NCBI RefSeq assembly: GCF_001889065.1
Contig: NZ_LWHB01000066.1
Coordinates: 1-13,575 of the forward strand
Origin: Suttonella ornithocola
GTDB taxonomy: Bacteria > Pseudomonadota > Gammaproteobacteria > Cardiobacteriales > Cardiobacteriaceae
Direction: 5' to 3'
Length of the DNA: 13,575 bases
Each line of letters starts with the position of its first letter. Positions within the stretch are counted from its first letter, which is position 1. The translations under genes and the position numbers were made by a program. The notes beneath the pieces were generated by a model. It was not told where the DNA came from, did no database searches, and worked only from the letters and a program-made list of their open reading frames with translations. Of this stretch, positions 1 through 7,985 are shown in pieces.

Positions 1-107
1 CTATAGCCAGCTTCTCAAAAAATGCATACAACGTTAACTCATATCTACTTTGGAAACAGTATTCTATCTACAAGTACGGTATGCATTTTTCGGGAGCCCT
101 GCTATAG
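1..107. repeat. MITE-like element, TATAGCC family, copy 1
   Basis: The first 29 bases and the reverse complement of 79-107 form imperfect terminal inverted repeats of the form CTATAG, then about 17 variable bases, then GCATAC. The interior resembles the copies at 8745-8848 and 13382-13462, including the shared word ACAAGTAC. There is no coding capacity. TA dinucleotides flank both ends (2-3 and 105-106), as expected for Tc1/IS630-type transposition. The left boundary lies at the window edge. Confidence 0.75.
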
Positions 108-212
108 CTGAATGGGGTTAGCTTGCATACAAACTGACAAATCATAGACAGCTAACCTCAGTACGGCAAAACAAGCTAACGCCGTATGCGAGTTAAAGAC
201 ATTTAGCTATAG
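102..212. repeat. Divergent MITE-like element abutting copy 1
   Basis: A second inverted-repeat unit starts on the same CTATAG that ends the previous element and closes at CTATAG 207-212. Its arms keep the CTATAGCT...GCATAC pattern, with roughly 23 of 29 positions alike by eye. The interior differs from the other copies, so it is an older or sister subfamily. The two elements share the TATA junction at 103-106, suggesting one inserted at the TA boundary of the other. Confidence 0.55.
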
Positions 213-249
213 AAAGACAAATTCAAAACAACGCTGCGCCGCACAATCA

Positions 250-287
250 TAAAAAATCCTTCTTCATACAGATAAAGAATGAAGAAG
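250..287 (-). terminator. Rho-independent terminator after hsdR
   Basis: On the minus strand a 9-bp perfect stem (CTTCTTCAT at 259-267 pairing with ATGAAGAAG at 279-287, 11-nt loop) is followed by GA and a run of six T (complement of A 251-256). It lies about 26 nt past the hsdR stop codon, the right place and orientation to end the defence operon. The stem is only moderately GC-rich. Confidence 0.6.
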
Positions 288-312
288 AATTGATACGCTT
301 ACGAATTGCTTT

Positions 313-3300
313 TTAACTCAAATCTCCGCCCACGCCTTTGAACTTATCCACAAACGCCGCAATTTTTTCAAACACGGTCTGCTTTAAAGTTAAATATTTG
401 GGATTAAGCGGGCTTATTTTAGGCAGCATGGCATTTAAATCTGTGCCGTTTTCGCTGGCAAATTCCCGTTTCAGTGCAGCCGCAATATAACGCTTTGCTG
501 CTTCTTGATTTAAATTTTCTGAAGCAATGAGTGCGTCCAATTCCCGTTTTTGCTCCACGCGGGCAAATTGATAAAACGCATCAATAATCGCAGGCTTATC
601 GGGAATTTCATCAAAATCGGCTTGATTGATAAAGTCCACCACCAAGCTTTCTTTCGCGCGATTATCCAAACTAGAACGAATCACACGGCGGATTTCCTCT
701 GTGATTTGGGCTTTGCTGGCAGATTGCTGATGCTGTTCAAAAATCAGCCCTAGAATATAATCTAAGTCAATTTCTTGTGATTTCAGCAAGTCAATTTCAA
801 AAACCACATCGCTCCAGTCTATTTTTGAGTTTTCTTGCTGACCGCTTTCTTTTTGGCGGCGCAGCCAATCGCGCACATCGTTATAAACGGAACGTAAGTC
901 TTGCGCACGGCGTTCAGATAACACAGGCGTGGATTGTAATTGCTGCAAATCGTCATCGCTCAAATGATGAGCCGTCTGAAAAGCTGCCAATGCTTCGGCA
1001 TCACTCGCATCAATCTTCTGAAAGGCTTTTAGCGCCGTAAACTCATCATAATTTTGCAGCACATTTTCTACCCGCAAATATTCCCCAAACAACTTAGCAA
1101 AGGCTTTTTTATCGGCTTCTGTTTCAATAGTATCGGGGTCGGGAAAACGCTGATTGAGTTCGCTCACAATTTCGATATAGCCACGCATTGCTTTGCCTGT
1201 TTGCGGATCGGCGTAGCCTTCTAAGTATTCTTCGTAGCTCTTTTCTAAGATAACGTTATAGGTGTTTTTATTGCCAAATAGCGTAATGGCATTAATGGTT
1301 GCCTGCTCTAAATCGCGGAAAGTTACGATATTGCCAAAAGATTTAGTGGCATCATAAATGCGGTTGGTGCGAGAAAATGCCTGCATCAAGCCGTGATAAC
1401 GCAAATTTTTATCCACAAATAGCGTGTTCAGCGTGGGGGCATCAAAACCCGTTAAGAACATTCCCACCACAATCAGCAAATCAATTTCCTGATTTTTTTA
1501 CCCGTTTCGATAAATCCCGATAATAGTTTTGAAATTCTTTACTGCTCAAATCAAAATTGGTGTGAAAATAAACGTTGTAATCTTTGAGTGCGGCACTTAA
1601 AAATTCTTTAGCAGATGCATTCATTGCCTCTATTTCAAAACCTTCATCGGCAATATCGCCTTGTGCGTCCTGCTCCTCATTGGCAGTGTAAGAAAAAATG
1701 GTGGCAACTTTCAGCGGTTTCTCGCTGTCTTTTTGTAATTGTTTAAATGACTCATAATACAGCTTTGCCGCCTCCACACTGCTCACCGCAAACATGGCAT
1801 TAAATCCCTTACCCGCAGCATTTAAGCGGTGCGTTTTAAAGCGGAAATTATCCAAAATATATTGGGTGATTTCACGAATACGTTCAGGGTGCAACAACGC
1901 TTGACGGTTTTCCGCTGCTGATAGTTTTTGTTCGTCCTGCTCCTGCTCTAGTGTTTTAAATTTAGGGCGAACATCGTTGTAATCCACCTTAAACTTTAAC
2001 ACTTTTTCATCACGAATCGCATCGGTAATCACATAAGAATGCAGCTGCCGCCCAAACACGCTGCTGGTGGTTTGCGCCCCTAAGGCGTTGCCTTTGGAAA
2101 GGATATTGCCATCGGCATCGATTTCATCGGGAAAAATTGGCGTACCCGTAAAGCCAAACTGATAAAACTTTTTAAACTTCCGCCGTAAGTTCTTCTGTGC
2201 TTCGCCAAATTGCGAACGGTGGCATTCATCAAAAATAAACACGACCTGCTTGTCATAAATAGGCAGGCGGTCTTCACCTTTCATCAAATTATTCAGTTTT
2301 TGAATGGTGGTAACGATGATTTTATTGTCCTCTTTTTCGAGATTGCGTTTTAAGCCTGCCGTGCTGTTGCTGCCATTGACGCTGTCAGGCGAAAAACGCT
2401 GATATTCTTTCATCGTTTGAAAATCAAGGTCTTTTCTGTCCACCACAAAAAACACCTTATCAATAAAAGGCAATTCCGTGGCAAGACGGGCAGCCTTAAA
2501 GCTCGTCAGCGTTTTGCCTGAACCTGTGGTGTGCCAAATAAAACCGCCGCTTTCGGTATTGCTCCAATTTTTCATCTGAAAGGAGCTATTGATTTTCCAC
2601 AAAATCCGTTCCGTTGCCGCAATTTGATAAGGTCGCATTAAAAGCAGCGTTTGATTCACATCGAACACCGAATAATGTACCAAAATCGAAAGCAACGTAT
2701 TTTTTTGCAAAAAAGTGGCGGTGAAATCCTTTAAGTCTCTAATCGGCGTATTATCTGACCGCGCCCAATTCATCGTAAAATCAAAACTGTTTTTACTGCG
2801 TTTTGTGGTATTGGCAAAATAGCGGGTATTGCTGCCGTTAGAAATCACAAAAATCTGCAAAAACTTAAATAAAGAATTTTCGGCATTAAAGCTCTCTTTG
2901 CTGTAGCGATGCACCTGATTAAATGCCTCACGAATGGCAACACCGCGTTTTTTCAGCTCAATTTGCACCAGCGGTAAACCATTCACCAAAATCGTAACGT
3001 CATAGCGATTGGCAGCTGTGCCAGTCTGTTCAAATTGGTTAATCACTTGCAAGCGATTGCGGTGGATTTGTTTTTTATCCAGCAAATAAATATTGCGAAT
3101 CTGCCCATTATCAAAAGTAAAATCATAAATATGATTATGATGAATTTTCTCGGTTTTATCGATCAGCGTATCAGACGGCTTATCCAAATATTCCGTTAAA
3201 AATCGCTGCCATTCTGCATCAGTAAAGGCTACCTGATTTAAAGTTTCTAGCTGTTGGCGAATATTTGCTAATAACTTATTATGGCTGTTTAAATCCTTGC

Positions 3301-3456
3301 GATATTCATAGCCTTGCCGCTCCAAATCAGCGATAAGCTCCTGTTCTAAATCGGCTTCGGTTTGATAGCTGTCTGGCTGTTCAATCTTGGTGTAACTATC
3401 GAGCACAATAAAATGATTGGTTTCAGCAATGGGGCGGTTTGTTCGGTCATATTCAT
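313..3456 (-). pseudogene. hsdR: Type I restriction enzyme R subunit (HsdR, type IC), frameshifted
   Basis: HsdR is the ATP-dependent motor and nuclease subunit of type I R-M complexes. The sequence reads as one EcoR124I-like HsdR of about 1,047 residues once two 1-nt shifts are corrected. The main open piece (1481-3406, 641 codons) carries the PD-(D/E)XK nuclease (YDVTIL near 135-140, then IELKK near 149-153), Walker A TGSGKT near 294-299, helicase motif II DECH near 393-396 and FTGTP. It runs off frame at T7 (1493-1499), and the next piece (313-1479) continues with MFLTGFDAP and QAFSRTNRIYD, helicase motifs V-VI. Upstream, ATG 3456 (MNMTEQTAPLLKP) connects to HFIVLDSYTKIEQ only if one base is added near 3417. 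The gene is the operon's last, 55 nt after kwaB. As read, no full-length motor is made. Identity is certain; whether the shifts are biological, phase-variable or sequencing error is open. Confidence 0.93.
971..980 (+). other. Neisseria-type DNA uptake word GCCGTCTGAA
   Basis: An exact copy of the 10-mer core of the Neisseria DNA uptake sequence, located in the hsdR coding region and preceded by GA rather than the AT or AG of the common 12-mers. A single copy is weak evidence. A near miss (9 of 10) lies at 3171-3180 in the opposite orientation. Confidence 0.35.
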
Positions 3457-3511
3457 GATGTTAAAAATTTGCTTATTTTGTAGTGGAACAGGCTTAGCTT
3501 TATTTAAAAAT

Positions 3512-4348
3512 TTAGTTAATATCTATAACAGAATTCGCTAATCTTTTTTCATTACCAAGTAGTGTGGTATAAAATCTTTGCTCTATTCCATATAATAAAA
3601 ACTTAAGCTCCTCATCTGTAGAAATTTCAAATGCTAATTCATCTTTATGAAATTTTAACTTTGAAGAGCAGTAATTATTAATATAATCAAATAACTGCAA
3701 TTTCATATTATCATCAAACTTCCCTAATGAAGCCATTGCCATTGCAATTCTCTTTCTATTAGGCTTACCTACTTTAGTTGAATCAAAATCTTTTAGCTTG
3801 ATAAAAGAATTGCTAAGAAAATCTGTTGTTTCTTGTGCTGTTGCTTCTTTGTAAAGAGTATCTATCCCCTTAAAAATACTGGAAATGACAGGCAAATACT
3901 TAAAAATTAAAATATCCTGATTTTTAAAATAGACCGCATCAGGCTCTTGTTTTATTAAGATACGGTTATTGGCTTCTTCTAATTTAGCTGAATCTCCTAT
4001 GTAAATAATTGATTGTCTTTCTAAAAATAATGAAGGTGTAACCTTCTGGAAGCAAAAGATTTCTTTATTACTTTGTATTGAACACAAATACTGTAGATGC
4101 TTAAATTGCTCTCTGCTTAGTGTGTCTAATTCTTTGGAATCAAATTCTTTAATCAAAAAATTAAGAAAAAATTCTTGCTTGCTAAAACTGTCAATCTTAA
4201 ACCAGCACTCTTCATCTAAATTATGGTCTGGGCTATAATTCACATAATTTTCATTATTAAATGCAATATCTTTATAAGCTACATCATTACTTGAAGTAAC
4301 TTTATAAAGCAGCTTTTTTCTGGGGATTTTACCTAAAATGTAATTCAT
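3512..4348 (-). CDS. kwaB: KwaB-like protein (DUF4868 type), Kiwa defence
   Basis: An intact 278-residue soluble protein without signal peptide or membrane segments. It starts 5 nt after the stop of the four-helix membrane gene, with AGAGGT just upstream as ribosome binding site. I read it as a DUF4868 protein from the middle block (roughly 112-175: IIYIGD, PDAVYFKNQDILIFKY, then a helical IFKGIDTLYKEAT stretch) and the C-terminal block (roughly 198-270: RKRIAMAMASLGKF, STDEELKFLL, RFYTTLLG). In Kiwa, KwaB is the cytoplasmic effector that works with membrane-bound KwaA to block phage after infection is sensed. It is somewhat shorter than the roughly 315 residues I recall for the E. coli protein. 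The gene is much AT-richer than the hsd genes on both sides, implying separate acquisition. The family call rests on memory and gene pairing, not on a search; another DUF4868 membrane pair is the alternative. Confidence 0.65.
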   Translation of the reverse strand: MNYILGKIPRKKLLYKVTSSNDVAYKDIAFNNENYVNYSPDHNLDEECWFKIDSFSKQEFFLNFLIKEFDSKELDTLSREQFKHLQYLCSIQSNKEIFCFQKVTPSLFLERQSIIYIGDSAKLEEANNRILIKQEPDAVYFKNQDILIFKYLPVISSIFKGIDTLYKEATAQETTDFLSNSFIKLKDFDSTKVGKPNRKRIAMAMASLGKFDDNMKLQLFDYINNYCSSKLKFHKDELAFEISTDEELKFLLYGIEQRFYTTLLGNEKRLANSVIDIN

Positions 4349-4353
4349 ATATA

Positions 4354-4905
4354 TTACCTCTGGATAAAAGTATAATTATTAATTCTATATACAAAACCTT
4401 CTTCTATATCGCTAGCTTTTTTTATTGGCAACTTACTAATTAATAGATAAGAAAATCCATCCGACTTTTTTATCTTATAGAATTTATACCCAAACAATAA
4501 AAAGATAGGGTTAAAATAATTATCTTGAGATATAAATGTGAATAAAGAAACCATAAAAAATATTATCCATAACATAAAATCATCTGAAATACTAAGAGCA
4601 ATAAAGATATATCCTAAATAAGTTGGTAGGAAATGATTTACTTGATTTTCTATATCAACAATATTGTTATTATTGATATCATCTTTGCTTAGCTTTGGAA
4701 TTAACATAAAAACTACAGATACTAGTAATAGTGGGATTAAAAAATAAGCAATTAGGCATATATCATTTAACATAAAATTTAATTTATGATTTTTAACATA
4801 TCCTATTAGAATTGAAAATACATTTCTTCTCTCTTTTATATAATAAATAATTGGCAATAAAGATACCGAACTAGCAGATAACAGTATTCTAAATAAGAAT
4901 TCCAT
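4354..4905 (-). CDS. kwaA: KwaA-like four-helix membrane protein, Kiwa defence
   Basis: An intact 183-residue protein with four likely membrane helices (about residues 3-23, 48-69, 93-107 and 109-126) and a C-terminal cytosolic part of about 55 residues beginning NYFNPIFLLFGYKFYKI. Size, helix count, the FNP-FLL-GY-FY segment and a DUF4868-type gene directly downstream fit KwaA, the membrane sensor of the Kiwa anti-phage system. It begins 2 nt after the hsdS stop, and its ribosome binding site GAGAG lies inside the last hsdS codons, so it depends on hsd operon transcription and is probably translationally coupled. Base composition is strikingly AT-rich compared with the flanking R-M genes. 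The name is an inference from architecture and pairing. Confidence 0.62.
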   Translation of the reverse strand: MEFLFRILLSASSVSLLPIIYYIKERRNVFSILIGYVKNHKLNFMLNDICLIAYFLIPLLLVSVVFMLIPKLSKDDINNNNIVDIENQVNHFLPTYLGYIFIALSISDDFMLWIIFFMVSLFTFISQDNYFNPIFLLFGYKFYKIKKSDGFSYLLISKLPIKKASDIEEGFVYRINNYTFIQR

Positions 4906-4907
4906 AT

Positions 4908-6152
4908 TTATCTCTCAAACGACAACAACAAATCTCGATAATATTCATATTGTTTTTGGCGGAGCTCGATTTCACGGGGCAAGCCTTCGGTGATGGAATG
5001 GGTGAGCGTGTCGAATTTATCTAAAATGGCAACAATACGCGCTTGCTCGGCAAGAGGCGGAATGGGGATTGAAAATTCTTTCAATGTTGTATCTGAAATT
5101 GCAGGATAAGCAGAACCGCTCTGATTTTCTTCTAAGTAACTTTTACAACGAGAAGATAACATATTAAAGTAAATCCACTGTGGTAAAACTCTATTTTCAT
5201 TTGCTCGCAAAACACAATAACCTGTACTTGCAATTTCACCGTCATATTCATCAGTAATTAATGCCGTTCGCTGTTGTGTTGGGCGAGTTATTGCAAAAAT
5301 AATATCATTTATTTTCACTATTTTTTTAGCTCTACTTGGTGCATTTGAAGCAGATATTTCTATTGTTTCTCCAATATTATGGCTTTCTTTATCAACTGAT
5401 GTTAAATCAATATATTGATAACTTCTACTTGTATTAGCCCATTTAATATTTTGTGTTGGTAATGTAATCTCCCCCAGCGGTTTCCATTCGACTTCATCGC
5501 CAAAGGTGAGTAATTTATCGCGATAATAGTGATATTGTTTTTGCCTTGCGGTAAGCTCTGCGGTAAGCTCTGCGGTAAGCTCTGCGGTAAGCTCTGCGGT
5601 AAGCTCTGCGGTAAGCTCTGCGGTAAGCTCTGCGGTAAGCTCTGCGGTAAGCTCTGCGGTAAGCTCCGTAAAATTGTCGAGTATCTCGACAATTTTACGC
5701 TGCACCGTTAAGGGGGGAATGGGGATTAGGATTTTTTCCATTTGATGACTCATTAGCTTAGGGGTTCCCATACCTGAATATACGTGTTTTTTTGCTTCAA
5801 TACTAAGCCAATAAAATATAAACTTATAATTTAACTTCTGAATATCTATAATCTTTATTAACCCGCAAACATTTGTAATTGAAAATCTGCCTGAACGGTA
5901 GAAAACAGTTCCAGCATTCGCTCCGTCAGTTGTCCAAGTAACAGCTTCTTGGTCAAAATCAAATGTTTGAATACGTCCAATTTCTCCATTATTAGCTGTT
6001 TGAGAACTATAAACAGGATAATTTCCTGTATTTTCGGATAAATATTGCTTTGATATTACTCGCCCTCTTTGCAAATCTACCACCTCCCCCAATGTTTTCC
6101 ATTCCACTTCTGCCCCTTGTAATAATTTGTCTAAAAAAGTGTTTGTTTCCAT
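4908..6152 (-). CDS. hsdS: Type I specificity subunit HsdS (type IC) with expanded TAEL array
   Basis: HsdS (414 residues) gives the HsdM/HsdR complex its DNA target. It has the usual two halves. Target domain 1 begins near VEWKTLGEVVDLQRG (residue 16) and ends at PIPPLTVQRKIVEILDNF. A helical spacer of ten ELTA units follows, ending RQKQYHYYRDKLLTF. Target domain 2 begins VEWKPLGEITLP and ends PIPPLAEQARIVAILDKF, then the distal helix EGLPREIELRQKQYEYYRD. The spacer is the one known from EcoR124I, where two or three TAEL units set the gap between half-sites. Ten units is far outside that range, so the target would be very long-spaced or binding impaired. Start ATG 6152 overlaps the preceding stop by 1 nt (TAATG). 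The frame is open, but its partner hsdM is broken here. Confidence 0.95.
   Translation of the reverse strand: METNTFLDKLLQGAEVEWKTLGEVVDLQRGRVISKQYLSENTGNYPVYSSQTANNGEIGRIQTFDFDQEAVTWTTDGANAGTVFYRSGRFSITNVCGLIKIIDIQKLNYKFIFYWLSIEAKKHVYSGMGTPKLMSHQMEKILIPIPPLTVQRKIVEILDNFTELTAELTAELTAELTAELTAELTAELTAELTAELTAELTARQKQYHYYRDKLLTFGDEVEWKPLGEITLPTQNIKWANTSRSYQYIDLTSVDKESHNIGETIEISASNAPSRAKKIVKINDIIFAITRPTQQRTALITDEYDGEIASTGYCVLRANENRVLPQWIYFNMLSSRCKSYLEENQSGSAYPAISDTTLKEFSIPIPPLAEQARIVAILDKFDTLTHSITEGLPREIELRQKQYEYYRDLLLSFER
5548..5667. repeat. 12-bp tandem repeat, 10 units (TAEL array in hsdS)
   Basis: Ten head-to-tail copies of GCGGTAAGCTCT run from 5548 to 5667. Nine are identical and the tenth ends CC instead of CT. 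On the coding strand each unit encodes Glu-Leu-Thr-Ala. As the unit is a multiple of three, slippage changes spacer length by four residues without breaking the frame. Confidence 0.98.
5667..5699. repeat. Perfect 15-bp inverted repeat within hsdS
   Basis: CGTAAAATTGTCGAG (5667-5681) and its exact reverse complement (5685-5699) are separated by TAT. The pair lies inside the first conserved region of hsdS (coding RKIVEILDNFT) and touches the end of the TAEL tandem array. The matching second conserved region of the same gene lacks such symmetry. Confidence 0.95.
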
Positions 6153-7027
6153 TATTTATCCTTATTCTGTTGCGTTAAATAAGCTCGGCCTTTCGGGGTT
6201 AGGCGATATTGCTGATGCCGGCTGGTAGGTTTTTCAGGCAGCGTCATTTCTATCAAGCCTTGCTCTAAGGCGGGGCTAAGGTAGCTTTTTCTGAAATGCG
6301 GTTTATGTTGAATATTCAACTGTTGCATCAGTTGGCTGCTGCTTTGTGCTTCTTGCGTGAGCAAATGCAGCAGGCGAATTACTGGGCTTGCCTGATCTAG
6401 GGGGCTGTCTAGGTCGGTGTCTGGTTCTGTCTGTTTCGCTTCTTGATGAATCGGTAAATGAATCAAGAAGTAACTGCGTTCATCATCTGTTTCAAAGCTC
6501 GCCTCAGGTGAGCCGTTCTTTTTCATGGCGTGGATGATTTTAGGCACGCCTGTGGAGCGTCCTTCGGTGAGTTCAAGGTCTTTTAAAAATTCGCCAATCC
6601 TGCGATTGCGGTATCGGCGGCTGACGGCTTTGCCATTTTGCAAGCCAGTTAAGCGGATGGAGTGATCAGGCCCTGGATAGCTTAGCACTTCTATGCTGTC
6701 TGGATTGATGCGGATTTCAATCGGCTCTCGAATTTCATAGGAGCGGTGATAAACGGCATTCACTACCGCTTCTTCAATGGCTTCAAAGGGATAGTTCCAA
6801 AAACGTTTGGCTTTGGCTTGGTTGGGGAGCTTGATCACCGTTTCTTTCAGATACCTATTTTGAATATAGCGCAATGCTTCTTGTGTGATGTGGCGGGAGA
6901 TGGTGGATTTATCGCGGTCAAATAGCTTAGCCATTTGCTCAAGGCTCAGCCAAACGGTTTCGTTATTCAGTGCTACATTGAGTTTTATGCTGCCGTCTGT
7001 GGCGGTGTATAGGATGATTTCGCTCAC
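6152..7027 (-). CDS. RhuM N-terminus fused to ATP-binding (HATPase_c_4-type) regulator C-terminus
   Basis: A 291-residue protein in the hsdM-hsdS interval. Residues 1-47 (MSEIILYTATDG ... WLSLEQMAKLF, then DKSTISRHI) match the start of RhuM-family proteins, including their helix-turn-helix-like segment. From about residue 48 (TQEALRYIQNRYLKE) it becomes the C-terminal part of the Schlafen-AlbA_2/ATP-binding regulators common in type I R-M loci: an N-box-like EEAVVNAVYHRSYE near 83-97, IEIRINPDSIEVLSYPGP, GRSTGVPKI and a C-terminal winged-helix-like region after about 215. Neither parent is complete: the RhuM body and the AlbA_2 domain are both absent, which suggests an in-frame deletion between two adjacent genes. 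Translation starts at GTG overlapping the hsdM stop (GTGA) and stops on the hsdS start, so it is coupled at both ends. Function unknown. Confidence 0.8.
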   Translation of the reverse strand: MSEIILYTATDGSIKLNVALNNETVWLSLEQMAKLFDRDKSTISRHITQEALRYIQNRYLKETVIKLPNQAKAKRFWNYPFEAIEEAVVNAVYHRSYEIREPIEIRINPDSIEVLSYPGPDHSIRLTGLQNGKAVSRRYRNRRIGEFLKDLELTEGRSTGVPKIIHAMKKNGSPEASFETDDERSYFLIHLPIHQEAKQTEPDTDLDSPLDQASPVIRLLHLLTQEAQSSSQLMQQLNIQHKPHFRKSYLSPALEQGLIEMTLPEKPTSRHQQYRLTPKGRAYLTQQNKDK

Positions 7028-7458
7028 TGCTCAATTTCCGCAATTATTTCGTCAATGCTTTGCCGTAACGCGGCGATTTTGTGTACAGTTTGGCGAATTT
7101 CTTCATTTAATTCTGCAATATCAATGATTTCTCTGGTGTCTTTGGCTTCAACGTAGCTGCTCACAGAAAGGTTGTAATTATTCGCTGCAATGTCTTTTAC
7201 GTCTGCCATTTTGACAATGTGCGCAATGTCTTGTTTGTCGGCAAAGTGGTTGAGGATTTTTTCTATGTGGGCATCGGTGAGGATGTTGTTATTGGTGGCT
7301 TTGCTGAAGAATTCTTCGCCGCTGGCATCGATAAATTGGATGCGGCTGTCTGGTTTGGCTTTGGATAGCACGAGGATGTTCACGGCAATGGTCGTGCCAT
7401 AGAATAGGTTGGGCGCGAGAGCGATGACGGTTTCAATGTAGTTGTTGTCTACCAGATA

Positions 7459-7550
7459 TAGTGCGATCAGCTAAAAAACAAAACATCCTATAGCCCTTAT
7501 CTAGCCATTCTGGCGGTAGATAACGTTCTGTTTTTTAGCTGATTTGACTA
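7459..7550. mobile_element. 92-bp IS630-type MITE inserted in hsdM
   Basis: Terminal inverted repeats of about 26 bp: left end TAGTGCGATCAGCTAAAAAA, right end (reverse complement) TAGTCAAATCAGCTAAAAAA. The element is bounded by TA at 7457-7458 and 7551-7552. Deleting the element and one TA rebuilds the HsdM reading frame exactly. The ends resemble the terminus of the transposase-bearing element at 13463 (TAGTGAAATCATCTAAA). There is no coding capacity, so it would need a transposase from elsewhere. Confidence 0.9.
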
Positions 7551-7973
7551 TATTTGCGGATTTTTTGTTCTGCGCCGCCGCGATAGAAAATACCTGGGAA
7601 GGTTACGATGGCTGCCCGCCCTTTGGCAGAGAGGTAGTTTAAGGCGTGCAGGATAAAGGCAAAGTCGGCTTTGGATTTGGGGGCGAGTACGCCTGCGGGG
7701 GCATAGCGGTCGTCATTGATGAGGGTGGGGTCGTCGTCGCCTATCCATTTGATGGAGTATGGCGGGTTGGAGACGATGGCATCAAAGGGTTTGCTGTTTG
7801 ATAGCTGCGGATTGGTGAGGGTGTTGCCCAGCGCGATATGAAATTTGTCGTAATTGATGTTGTGCAAAAACATATTCATGCGCGAGAGGTTGTAGGTGGT
7901 GTGGTTGATTTCTTGCCCGTAAAAGCCCTCTTCGATGATGTGGTCGTCAAATTGTTTTTTGGCTTGCAACAGC

Positions 7974-7985
7974 AGGCTACCTGAA
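7974..7985 (+). other. Eikenella-type DNA uptake word AGGCTACCTGAA
   Basis: An exact 12-mer of the dialect described for Eikenella, inside hsdM over the motif I codons. Because GSGSLLL is invariant in HsdM, the match may be forced by the protein rather than by uptake selection. Confidence 0.25.

Noticed and set aside
5548..5667. CRISPR-like array
   Set aside because: The 12-bp units are contiguous, without spacers, and in frame within hsdS.
5529..5711. Open frames with repeated GKLC or SLPQ units across the tandem array
   Set aside because: They are other-frame readings of the 12-bp repeat inside hsdS and have no independent start or family.
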